Positions 52,028 through 61,700 of a stretch of 64,000 nt of DNA are shown here, piece by piece. The number at the start of each line of letters is the position of its first letter. Within the stretch, counting starts at the first letter, position 1. The stretch is from positions 1 to 64,000 of the forward strand of contig JAFYHN010000035.1 in assembly GCA_017539165.1 (NCBI GenBank), given 5' to 3'. This DNA is from Eubacterium sp. (GTDB lineage Bacteria; Bacillota; Clostridia; Lachnospirales; Lachnospiraceae). A program made the position numbers and the translations under genes. The notes under the pieces were generated by a model. That model searched no databases, had not been told where the DNA came from, and saw only the letters and a list, made by a program, of their open reading frames with translations.

Positions 52028-54157
52028 TTATACAAATTCAAAATCAATCACTCTGTCTATCTTATCTGCATTTATAACCTTGATCCTGCACTTATCGCCA
52101 AGTTTCAGAACCTTTCCGCTGTCTCTTCCAACCATCTCATACTTATCTTCATAGTAGGTGTAATAATCATCTGTGAGTTCAGAAACCCTAACAGCTCCTT
52201 CAACAGTTGATTCCAATTCGACAAATATATTCTGATTAGTAAAGCCAGAAATAATTCCGTCAAACTCCTCACCGATATGCATAGACATATATTCTATCTG
52301 CTTAAGTCTGACAACATCACGCTCAGCATCAACCGCTCTTCTTTCCTTAGCAGAGTTATCCTCAGCCACTTTAGGAAGAAGTTTTGAATAATGCCTGATT
52401 CTATCTTCATTCAGCTGACCATGCAGGTTTTCTTTTATGATTCTATGAATCTGTAAATCAGGATATCTTCTGATAGGAGAAGTGAAATGGCAATAATACT
52501 TACATGCCAGTCCAAAATGTCCTATACACTCAGTAGCATATCTCGCCTGCTGCATCGAACGAAGCGTCATCCTGGTAACAAGAGCCTCATACGGTTCACC
52601 TGTTATCTGATTCAAAAGCTTCTGATATTCCTTCGGATGAATCCTGTCAGTACTCACTTTGAAGTATATTCCAAAATTCCTTATAGCATCTCTAAGCATA
52701 TCAACCTTTTCCTGAATAGGAGTTTCATGCACTCTGTATTCAAATGGAATCTCTGCCCAGTAGTACTCTTCAGCTACCGTTTCGTTCGCCATAAGCATAA
52801 AGTCTTCTATGATCTTTGTAGCACAGTTTCTATCATAAGGATGAATATCTATAGGCTTTCCATCTTCATCAACTATGATCTTCGTCTCAGCCACATCAAA
52901 ATCTATAGAACCTCTCTTCTCTCTTGCTGCTCTGATTATGTCAGAAAGCTCTTTCATTCTTTCGAAAAGAGGAATCAGAGACTTATATCTCTCAACCGGT
53001 GCATCATCCTTTTTATCAAGGATAGCTGCCACATCAGTATAATTCATTCGTTCATTTACATTTATCAGACCTTCGACTATCTCATGTCCAATAACCTTAC
53101 CCTTCTCATCGATATCCATAAGACATGAAAGCGTAAGTCTGTCCACACCCATATTAAGGGAGCAGATACCGTTCGAAAGTTTGTGAGGAAGCATAGGAAT
53201 AACACTATCTACGAGATAGTTACTCGTTCCCCTCTTCAGCGCTTCTTTATCAAGCGGACTTCCTTCACGGACATAATTCGACACATCAGCTATATGAACA
53301 CCCAGATGGTAAATGCCATCTTCATATTCAAGTGTAATAGCGTCATCCAGATCCTTCGCATCTTCGCCATCTATAGTAACAGTATCAAGATGTCTCAGAT
53401 CTCTTCTGCCGACCTTATCTTCCTCAGCTACTTCTTCCGGAATCGATTCAAGCTGTACATTAACATCATCAGGGAATTCAACCGGAATTCCGTAAGTCTT
53501 CACAACCTGCAAAATATCGGTTCCCGGATCATCTATATGTCCGATAACCTCAGACACATAACCCTCTGGTGATTTTTTATCATCACCATAGTTCTTCAGT
53601 TCTACTATGACCAGACTTCCGGTAACAGCGCCCATAGAAGATCCCTTAGGGATAAATATATCATCAGCTATTTTTTTATTATTCGGAATAACAAAACCAT
53701 ATCCATCACACTGCTGAAATACACCTATAAGCTGTTCTGTATTTCTCGAAAGAATTCTTGTTATAACAGCTTCTTTTCTAGGACCTCTTGCACTGCTATT
53801 TACATTTATAAGAACCTTGTCTCCATGAAATGCATTCAGCGTATCTTTTGCAGCAACAAAGAAATCCTCTTCATAACCTTCAACAGTTACAAAACCGAAT
53901 CCTCTCTTAGTTCCACTGTATATTCCAACCAGAACACCCTTTGGCGGAAGCATATATCTGTTATTCTTTGTTTTTACGATTCTCACTTCATCACACAAGG
54001 TATTCAACATTTCAAGAAACTTCTGTTTCTCCTCCTCGTCAGAAACATCAAGAAGATAACAGAGTTCCTTAAACTTAAGCGGTCTATAATCATTTTTCCC
54101 CATCAATTCATTGAAGAACATCATTAGTTCTTCTATATCATAATATTTAGTATCCAT
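52028..54157 (-). CDS. rnr: Ribonuclease R
   Basis: This 709-residue 3'-5' exoribonuclease digests structured RNA and helps tmRNA remove non-stop mRNAs. Cold-shock domains at the N-terminus (VLVGIYSGTKRGFGFVTVEG) precede the RNB catalytic domain with TIDGEDAKDLDDAI (metal-binding aspartates), and an S1 domain closes the chain. It lacks the long basic C-tail of E. coli RNase R. It starts 105 bp after the secG stop and precedes smpB, the secG-rnr-smpB order common in Firmicutes. Confidence 0.95.
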   Translation of the reverse strand: MDTKYYDIEELMMFFNELMGKNDYRPLKFKELCYLLDVSDEEEKQKFLEMLNTLCDEVRIVKTKNNRYMLPPKGVLVGIYSGTKRGFGFVTVEGYEEDFFVAAKDTLNAFHGDKVLINVNSSARGPRKEAVITRILSRNTEQLIGVFQQCDGYGFVIPNNKKIADDIFIPKGSSMGAVTGSLVIVELKNYGDDKKSPEGYVSEVIGHIDDPGTDILQVVKTYGIPVEFPDDVNVQLESIPEEVAEEDKVGRRDLRHLDTVTIDGEDAKDLDDAITLEYEDGIYHLGVHIADVSNYVREGSPLDKEALKRGTSNYLVDSVIPMLPHKLSNGICSLNMGVDRLTLSCLMDIDEKGKVIGHEIVEGLINVNERMNYTDVAAILDKKDDAPVERYKSLIPLFERMKELSDIIRAAREKRGSIDFDVAETKIIVDEDGKPIDIHPYDRNCATKIIEDFMLMANETVAEEYYWAEIPFEYRVHETPIQEKVDMLRDAIRNFGIYFKVSTDRIHPKEYQKLLNQITGEPYEALVTRMTLRSMQQARYATECIGHFGLACKYYCHFTSPIRRYPDLQIHRIIKENLHGQLNEDRIRHYSKLLPKVAEDNSAKERRAVDAERDVVRLKQIEYMSMHIGEEFDGIISGFTNQNIFVELESTVEGAVRVSELTDDYYTYYEDKYEMVGRDSGKVLKLGDKCRIKVINADKIDRVIDFEFV

Positions 54158-54206
54158 ACTTCTCCCTCTTTACATTAAAAAATCCTTTTATAATCTCCAT
54201 AATACA

Positions 54207-54231
54207 AAAGGGTGCTTATACAAAGCACCCT
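54207..54231 (-). terminator. secG terminator
   Basis: AGGGTGC and GCACCCT form a 7-bp stem with TTTTGT after it on the minus strand, between secG and rnr. It is short, so some read-through is likely. Confidence 0.7.
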
Positions 54232-54262
54232 GATAAATTCACATATAAAACTAAGGGAATAA

Positions 54263-54499
54263 TTAGCCCATCCACTTAGAACTAAGTATAGCGGCAATTA
54301 TGATGAATGCAGCACCAAGTACAGCAGTAAGTCTCTGAATACGTGCTTCCTTAGAATGCTTCTTATTCTTTCCCCAATATGAATCAACTGAACCTGTAAA
54401 GGAAGCATTAAATCCATTGTCTTTACCTTCCTGGCTAAGTACAAGTACAGCAAGTGCTATTCCAATTATTATAAATACGATTGTAAGTACAGTTTTCAC
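54263..54499 (-). CDS. secG: Preprotein translocase subunit SecG
   Basis: This 78-residue protein has two membrane helices joined by a polar loop with the SecG-type VLSQEGKDNGF segment. It is part of the SecYEG channel. It starts with GTG at 54499 behind a GGAGG site and has a consensus promoter (54557-54585). Confidence 0.93.
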   Translation of the reverse strand: MKTVLTIVFIIIGIALAVLVLSQEGKDNGFNASFTGSVDSYWGKNKKHSKEARIQRLTAVLGAAFIIIAAILSSKWMG

Positions 54500-54556
54500 T
54501 TTATTTTCCTCCGAAAAAATCCACTAAATGTTCGTTTTTCCAAAACATACTCAGTG

Positions 54557-54585
54557 ATAATACCATATCGCCATATGAAATGCAA
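54557..54585 (-). promoter_or_regulatory. secG promoter
   Basis: TTGCAT (54580-54585) and TATTAT (54557-54562) with 17-bp spacing, 58 bp before the start. Confidence 0.7.
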
Positions 54586-54618
54586 CAACTTTTTCAATCA
54601 ATAATTAATTGATAAAGA

Positions 54619-55215
54619 TTATTCTTTAAAATGCGTCTTTATAAAGAAATCAATATGTTTTTCAACAAGTTCCATCGCTTCTTCTTTTCTCTCAGGCTGC
54701 CTGTCACAAAGTTGTATAAGAACCGAGGTAGGAGACATATATTCCAGTGCAAGAATCTTTGGATCAGCTTCAGTTACAGCCCCGATCTTAACCAGCTTCT
54801 CAAATATCTTGGTAAATAGATTTACAAGACTGTCATACTGATACTCAGATGTATTACTTGCAAACTCAGCATCACGAAACTGTTCAATAGTTCCCATCTT
54901 CCTCAGCTTGATAACCATCGGATCATTAATGGTACGTTCAATCTGTTTCATGCTGAACATCTTTAATTCTTCGCTATTATGTATCCATACAGGAGTTTCA
55001 GGATCTATTCCGAATCTCTTAATATAGGGATTATCATAATTATTCTTAAGAACTTCGAGAATATCTTCCTTCTTCTTAAAGTACTTATATATGTTCGGCC
55101 CCTGCATGCCTATGGACTTAGCGATCTCATCAACGCTTGTGGCATCATATCCTTTCTGAGAAAAAAGCTCCAATGCGCCATAAACGATTCTTTGTCTAAC
55201 AGATAATTCTTTCAT
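54619..55215 (-). CDS. TetR family transcriptional regulator
   Basis: This 198-residue regulator has an N-terminal TetR helix-turn-helix, ARQRIVYGALELFSQKGYDATSVDEIAKSIGM followed by IYKYFKKKEDIL, and a ligand-binding C-terminal part of no recognised class. The start is the ATG at 55215, with AAAGGG 8 nt before it. It lies 66 bp past the GTPase-nuclease fusion gene, in the same direction, so it may be co-transcribed with it. Its target and ligand are unknown; a link to the fusion is inferred from position only. Confidence 0.88.
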   Translation of the reverse strand: MKELSVRQRIVYGALELFSQKGYDATSVDEIAKSIGMQGPNIYKYFKKKEDILEVLKNNYDNPYIKRFGIDPETPVWIHNSEELKMFSMKQIERTINDPMVIKLRKMGTIEQFRDAEFASNTSEYQYDSLVNLFTKIFEKLVKIGAVTEADPKILALEYMSPTSVLIQLCDRQPERKEEAMELVEKHIDFFIKTHFKE

Positions 55216-55281
55216 GAGCATCACCCTTTCAATGCAGAGATTATATCAATTTTTTCTCATTTTATCGTAATATACCGGCCA

Positions 55282-58158
55282 CTATAAGTCAACCGAAATA
55301 CGATTATAAATTTCCTTTTTTTCAGCTCCTTCAACTATCGAATTACGACAGCCCTTAACATCCAGCAGAAGGTCGTTTGCCGACATGAGTTTTGAGTTCT
55401 CGCCTCGGATGATGAGCTGAATTAATCCATCCGATGTTGCTACCGTGATATCCATGTTTTTAGTGTTCTGGATTGTAAATCTTGCGATATACTGATCAGC
55501 CGTTTCAGCCTCTTTAGTATAGACCACATGAACACCCATATAGTCGAGTTTTTCTGTAAAATGTCCTCTTACGTTATAGGCATCGAAGACAACGATAACT
55601 TCCGTATCTCTCATAACCCTGTATTCGGACATTATATCCAGTAGTCTGTATCTGGCGCCTTCCAGTTCAATAGAATCCTGATTAGATCTTCTTCCTGAAG
55701 CCCCTTCAGGATTAGAAAGAAGACTTTTAAGTTCGTCCCATGCATGGATTATATTGTAACCATCGACGAGAAGATACTTTGGCTTAATTTTTGTAACCTT
55801 ATTTCCCGTTATCGACTTACCAGATTCTGTTGTACTGTTTTCTGACTGACATAATTCAGTAACGCGAGAACTATAACTTGCTCTGTCACGAGCAATACTT
55901 GTATTCTTCCTCAGATAAACTCTCTTACCATTCCTCTTCTCTTTACCGGCATTGGCATGAGTTGTGCTCATAAGGATGGAATCGATCTCATCTGTACCTA
56001 TAGCTTCAAGTCCTGATTCAACCAAGGTCTGTCTATTTCTTGCCTGGGCAGCATTTCTTACTCTTTCAGCTTCCCTTTCCAGCGCTTCATCATCACTCTC
56101 AGTGATAACGTCGAAATACTCATCTTCCTTTGAATCCAGGTGCATCAACTCTTCACATTCGAACCAAGGAACATAGTATCCTGCCCCATGAGATATAAAT
56201 ATACTTCCAGACGGATTCTTTGCATCTGTATCCGGATCATATGTAACGCCTAAACTCTCAACATATTCATGAGAACATGCTCTGTACGCACCAGGCTGAA
56301 GGCTTATCCTGCCCCTTCCCGATGTATACTTTGTAAGTTCAGCCTGATAATTCTTCAGATGTCGTGCAGGAGCCGAGCCCGTTATGACAGCAACTTCATC
56401 AGTCTGACTTTCAAGAGAACAATTACCCTCCATCTGATTAATGTCTGTCATAGCTCTCCCCATAGAAAGCGCAGGAAGGGTTATCCTGAAATCAAAGTAA
56501 GGTTCAAGAAGGACATTTTCAGTCTTCATCAGAGCCTGTCTGACAGCCCTTCTGGTCGCCTCCTTAAAGTCCTGACTATCACTGTGTTTTATATGACTCT
56601 TACCGGCAACAAGTGTAATCCTGATATCAGTCAGCTCAGAACCAGTGATCACTCCCGGAGGGAGATCATTTTCAAGAGTAGACAGTATCGTCTTCTGCCA
56701 GTTTATTCCGAGTTCACTCACGCTCAGATTACTTGCAATCTCTATTCCACGTCCTTCATCAAGCGGTTCAATCAGAAGCTGAACCTCGCTGTAATGCCTT
56801 AATGGTTCAAAATGCCCATAACCCATAACAGGAGAAGCAATAGTCTCTTTATAGATCAGGCTTCCTTCATCAAATGTCACTTTAACGCCATATCTTTCAA
56901 AAATCATAGCAGCAAGTATCTCAAGCTGAAACTCGCCCATAACAGAAACGTGGATTTCCTGACTATCCGGGTCTGATTCAATATTAAGCAAAGGATCTTC
57001 TGATATCATCTCTCGAAGTTTAGGCATAAATGTTATAACCGGTGTATCTATTGGAAGAATCATGTTATACCTAAGAACAGGACGTGACATAGTTTTATCA
57101 TCATCTGATTCATCTCCAAGACCCATTCCTATAAATGCATCCTCCAGACCAAGCAGAGTTACAACATCGCCAGAAGCAGCAGTTTTTATACTCTCATACT
57201 TCCCGCCACTATAGAGACGTATCTGACTTATCTTAGCTCCTTTAAGTCTTTCATCATCAGGAATATCTCTTACAGATATCTCTCCACCCGCGATTTTTGC
57301 AAAGCAAAGCTTGTGACCATCTTCAAAGCTGATCTTAAATATCTTTGCTGACGGATTCTGTCTATACTTAAATTCGGTCGTATAACCAGTAAGCAATCTA
57401 ACCAAACTGTCAGTTCCTGTATTCTTCAAAGCACTTCCAAACAGGACCGGATGGAACAATCCTTTATATAAGAGTTCTGCTATCCTTTCATCGGTTATAT
57501 CTCCATCTTCAAGAAATTCTTCGATAGAGTCTTCAGATAAAGAAGCTATCTCCTCTTTTATCTCCATCAAATCATCTGTAGATGAAACGCCGGTAGAAAC
57601 GCCTCTAGAATCATCACCAAAGCCTTCAACATGACCTTCAGCAGAACCACACACAAGAAGCTCCGACGATATCATTCCGGAACCAAATGTATCTTTTAGT
57701 TCTGAAAGAACATCTTCATGACTCCTCTCGCACATATCCATCTTGTTTACATACACGATATAAGGAACACGGTAAACGCCAAGAAGTGCAGCAAGTCTCT
57801 TAGTACTTTCTGTAACACCATCAGGTCCACTCACAACCAGAACAGCCATATCCATAACAGACATAGCCCTCTCCGTCTCTCCTATAAAATCCACATGTCC
57901 GGGAGTATCAATTATTGTAATTCTGATATCGTCGTCAGACATATTAAGAGGACCGCCCTTAGGACAGTCTATTATAGCCTGTTTAGAAACTATGGTAACT
58001 CCACGCTTCTTTTCAAGAAGTTCTGTATCCAGAAATGCATTTCCATTATCCACACGACCAGCTCTTCTGATCATACCCGTTTCCAGAAGCAGACTTTCTG
58101 TAAGTGTTGTTTTTCCGGCATCTACATGCGCCAGGATTCCAAGAGTAATCTTTTTCAT
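55282..58158 (-). CDS. TetM/EF-G-like translational GTPase fused to a YacP/Rae1-type NYN nuclease
   Basis: This 958-residue protein joins two translation-linked parts. Residues 1-680 form an EF-G/TetM-type factor: G1 AHVDAGKTT (10-18), RGVTI (52-56), DTPGHVD (84-90), NKMD (139-141 region) and GSA (241-243), then domains II-V. Charged, Ala-rich linker 680-790 follows. Residues 795-958 match a whole YacP/Rae1 NYN domain: LLVDGYNIIHAW, VVFDAYN, TKEAETADQYI and TSDG, with acidic residues D799, D859, D888 and D910. Bacillus Rae1 cuts mRNA in the ribosomal A site. The TetM loop YYSPVST is replaced by KSHIKHSDSQDF (520-531), so classic tetracycline protection is doubtful. TetR gene lies next to it; ssrA, smpB and rnr are nearby. 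Confidence 0.85.
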   Translation of the reverse strand: MKKITLGILAHVDAGKTTLTESLLLETGMIRRAGRVDNGNAFLDTELLEKKRGVTIVSKQAIIDCPKGGPLNMSDDDIRITIIDTPGHVDFIGETERAMSVMDMAVLVVSGPDGVTESTKRLAALLGVYRVPYIVYVNKMDMCERSHEDVLSELKDTFGSGMISSELLVCGSAEGHVEGFGDDSRGVSTGVSSTDDLMEIKEEIASLSEDSIEEFLEDGDITDERIAELLYKGLFHPVLFGSALKNTGTDSLVRLLTGYTTEFKYRQNPSAKIFKISFEDGHKLCFAKIAGGEISVRDIPDDERLKGAKISQIRLYSGGKYESIKTAASGDVVTLLGLEDAFIGMGLGDESDDDKTMSRPVLRYNMILPIDTPVITFMPKLREMISEDPLLNIESDPDSQEIHVSVMGEFQLEILAAMIFERYGVKVTFDEGSLIYKETIASPVMGYGHFEPLRHYSEVQLLIEPLDEGRGIEIASNLSVSELGINWQKTILSTLENDLPPGVITGSELTDIRITLVAGKSHIKHSDSQDFKEATRRAVRQALMKTENVLLEPYFDFRITLPALSMGRAMTDINQMEGNCSLESQTDEVAVITGSAPARHLKNYQAELTKYTSGRGRISLQPGAYRACSHEYVESLGVTYDPDTDAKNPSGSIFISHGAGYYVPWFECEELMHLDSKEDEYFDVITESDDEALEREAERVRNAAQARNRQTLVESGLEAIGTDEIDSILMSTTHANAGKEKRNGKRVYLRKNTSIARDRASYSSRVTELCQSENSTTESGKSITGNKVTKIKPKYLLVDGYNIIHAWDELKSLLSNPEGASGRRSNQDSIELEGARYRLLDIMSEYRVMRDTEVIVVFDAYNVRGHFTEKLDYMGVHVVYTKEAETADQYIARFTIQNTKNMDITVATSDGLIQLIIRGENSKLMSANDLLLDVKGCRNSIVEGAEKKEIYNRISVDL

Positions 58159-58180
58159 CTGTATCCTTTATAAACCAACA

Positions 58181-58203
58181 CAGCTGCCGATAAACGGCAG
58201 CTG
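58181..58203 (-). terminator. Hairpin between mscL and the fusion gene
   Basis: CAGCTGCCG and CGGCAGCTG form a perfect 9-bp stem with a 5-nt loop. It lacks a T run (TGTTGGTTT), so it is a weak terminator or attenuator before the fusion gene's ribosome site. Confidence 0.55.
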
Positions 58204-58246
58204 CTAGTATTTAGATATTTAATTCAACGTACCTCAAAAAGCAAAA

Positions 58247-58663
58247 TCACTCTTTGATATCGCTTGTACAATGAGGACACTTCGTAGCGTGAATATCAAT
58301 CTCTGAACAGCAGTACGGACACTTCTTTGTTGTAGGTTCTGCTTCAGCCTCTTCCTTCTTACGAAGGTTCATAAGCTTGTTCATAGCTTTTAACATCGAG
58401 AACAGTATCAAAGCAACAATTACAAAATTAATTATCGCTGATATAAAATCACCCCAGAGGATCGCATTTCCTTCAGGACCGGGAAGTGGAATCTTTCCAC
58501 CAAATTCTGTTCCGCCAAAGATGCTGATGATTGGTGTGATAAAGTCATCTGTAAACGCTGTAACGATCGCTGTGAACGCACCACCGATGATAACACCGAT
58601 TGCCATGTCCATAACATTGCCCTTAAGTGCAAACTCTTTGAATTCCTCTAAAAACTTTTTCAT
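58247..58663 (-). CDS. mscL: Large-conductance mechanosensitive channel with C-terminal zinc ribbon
   Basis: This 138-residue protein has the MscL core: KKFLEEFKEFALKGNVMDMAIGVIIGGAF and a second helix INFVIVALILFSMLKAMNKL. It opens under hypo-osmotic stress to release solutes. After the usual cytoplasmic helix it gains a zinc-ribbon with CPYC (C115, C118) and CPHC (C129, C132), not present in standard MscL. The start is set at the ATG at 58663; an ATG four codons earlier has its ribosome site too close. It has a promoter of its own. Confidence 0.88.
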   Translation of the reverse strand: MKKFLEEFKEFALKGNVMDMAIGVIIGGAFTAIVTAFTDDFITPIISIFGGTEFGGKIPLPGPEGNAILWGDFISAIINFVIVALILFSMLKAMNKLMNLRKKEEAEAEPTTKKCPYCCSEIDIHATKCPHCTSDIKE

Positions 58664-58709
58664 GCCTTGTACCATTCCTTTCTAGATATTAATGATAAAC
58701 ACCTAGTCG

Positions 58710-58738
58710 ATTGTATCATCTATGGCACAAAAAATCAA
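58710..58738 (-). promoter_or_regulatory. mscL promoter
   Basis: TTGATT (58733-58738) and TACAAT (58710-58715) with 17-bp spacing, just past the lacZ stop. Confidence 0.65.
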
Positions 58739-58756
58739 CATGTTAAGGGTCGTTAA

Positions 58757-61700
58757 TCAGACACCTCTAAACTCAAATCCGAAGACTACAGGACCACTTA
58801 CATCGATATGATATTCATCATGCACAGGCGCTCCCCAACTGTCATCTCCACCTATACCAAGCTGCTGCTTTGAAACTCTCACAACTGTATAATGCACAGC
58901 AGGAAGTTCATAATCATGCATAGCATTTTCTATCTCATGAGGAGTATAAGGAAGTGCTGAGAAGTTGATATTATCTCCCGAGAAGTATATTCCTCTTCCC
59001 TTCATATCAGTAAGCTTAGCATATCTTACCTCAGTCTTGTTACCACATTCCTGAGGAACAAGATACTTAGCCATGTTATCTTCAACTTTATTCGAATAGA
59101 TTCCTATCTTGCCACCATGTTTTCTGTCTTCATACGTCTCGGCAGGTCCATTACCGTACCACTCAACATTATCATAGTCAGCATCAAACTTAAACATAAC
59201 ACCGAATTCCGGCATATCTCCAAGTCCGGATATAGGATCATACGACATAACAACCTGTATTCGTCCATCACCATGAACCTTATATTCAAGCTTACATTCA
59301 GCTTCAGGAGTAGTCGGAAGCGTATACGTATATGTAATACTTGCGTAATCAGCTTCTTCTTTAATCACAGGATCTTTAGTATACGAATAAAGACTTGCAA
59401 GTTTCCACTGTCCCATCTTCGCAGGCATATTATTACCCCTGTCATTATCTACAGGAGCACGCCAGAAGTTTGGCTTAGGAACTGCTTTAAGCATCTCTTT
59501 ACCAGCATACTTGTATGAAACAAGTCCACCTGCGATAAATGAAAATAAGGCTTCAAAGCTTTCACCCTTAACACCGATGTTATAATCACCCTTGGTTACT
59601 TTATAAGGCTTCTCTTTTATCTCAGCCTTAGCAGTCTTGGCAATCACGCCCTGACCAAATGCAATCTCATATCCAGCCTTAGCCCAGATAGTATCGGTCT
59701 TAAGTCTAAATGATATAGTAACAATATATTCGCCAGCAAACTCAGGCTTTTCAAATGGAATATCAAAAGTTTTAGAGCTGCAAGCTTCTACGCTGACACC
59801 ACTAATAACTTTCGAATCAATAAGAACACCATCTCTCAGAAGTTCAGCAACACATTCAAACTTGTCTACATTTACAAAAAGGTTCTTATTTACTACCGTA
59901 AAACTCTCTGAACCAACTTCAACGGAAATGTTCTGATATACGAACTTTACTTCCTGCATCTTTGGTGATTCATTTCTCTCACCACCATAGGCGATACCGT
60001 TACCACTGAAGTTAAAGTCGGTCGGTCTTTCATCAAAATCACCGCCATATGCCTGGAACCACTTTCCATATCTATCCTTCTTATAAATGGACTGATCGAT
60101 ATAATCCCATATGAATCCACCCTGATAAGCAGAATTCTCTTTATCAGCGAGCTCTGTATACTTATGGATAGCTCCGCACGAATTACCCATAGCATGTGAA
60201 TACTCACAGCATATGAAAGGACGATCATCATCACCTTCTATATACTCAATAATATCCGTAACCTTTGGATACATACGACTTTCCATATCAGATGTTTCGT
60301 TATAGCTTCTGTCATTGAAAACACCTTCGTAATGAACTAGTCTCGAAGGATCTTTTTTTCTGACATAATCCGCTACATCACGAAGTACACTTCCACCAAA
60401 GGATTCATTTCCAACAGACCATATAAGAACTGCCGGATGATTCTTATCTCTCTGATAAGTAGAATTCATTCGGTCAATAAGCATAGGTCTCCATTCGTCT
60501 TTATCCTTAGGAACCACATATTCCAGAGGCTCTTTTCCCTCAAGATACGGCATCCATGAACCATGACTTTCAATATTACACTCTGCTATCATGTACAGAC
60601 CATATTTATCGCACAGGTCGTAAACAGCTTCCGAGTCAGGATAATGACAAGTACGGATGGCATTGATATTATTCCTCTTCATGGAAATAATATCCTTCTC
60701 AAGTTCCTTGAAAGAAACCACTCTTCCTGATATAGAACTGAATTCATGGCGATTAACACCTTTGAATACAATTCTCTTACCATTAAGAAGCATTCTGTTA
60801 TCCTTCATTTCGAACTTTCTGAAGCCAACATACTGCGGTATATATTCCACAATCTCGTTATCAGAATTATAAATCTCAATATCGAGACGATAAAGATAAG
60901 GTTCTTCTGCACTCCAAAGCTTAGGCGATTCTATCACCTGTTCGATAACAAGATTACCATCAGCTTCACACGAAGTGTTCATTACTTCTTCACAGCCATC
61001 ATAAAGCCTTGCAACAACTTTACCATTGCCATTAACAGCCATATTGATTGAGAGTGTTGATTTAGAAAAATCATTTCCCTCAAATAAAGTTTTGATCAGC
61101 ATATCTTCAACATGAACTTCCGGTACCATATATATAAATACATCTCTGAAAATCCCTGAAAATCTGAAGAAATCCTGATCCTCGCACCAGCTTGAAGATG
61201 TCCATTTAAATACCTGGACTGCAAGCTTATTTATTCCATCTTTTACATATTTTGTTATATCGAATTCTGAAGGTGTAAATGTATCCTCACTATAACCGAC
61301 ATATTCTCCGTTCAGCCACAGCGCCATGCCGCTTTCAACACCCTGAAATACTATACGAACTTCCTTACCCATCATCTGGTCAGGAAGTTCGAAGTGTTTT
61401 ACATATGAAGCCACAGGATTAAAAAACTCCGGAATCTCACCGGGGTTTATTCTCTCATGGCCATCCCATGGATACTGTGTATTTGCATATTGTGGAGAAT
61501 CGTATCCTTCAAGCTGAATATGCGCTGGGACTCTTATATCGTCCCAAGCGCATACATCATATTCAACTTGTTCAAATCCTTTTATTACGGAATCATAATT
61601 CTTTGCATATGCAAACTTCCAGATTCCGTTAAGGCAATATCTTAGTGAGTTTTCCTTCGAATTCGCTTCTGCTTTACATCCATAGATCTTAAGATCTGAA

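Noticed and set aside
55282-58158. Tetracycline-resistance gene of the TetM class
   Set aside because: The GTPase resembles TetM, but the loop that displaces tetracycline is not conserved and the protein carries a nuclease; no mobile-element context is seen.
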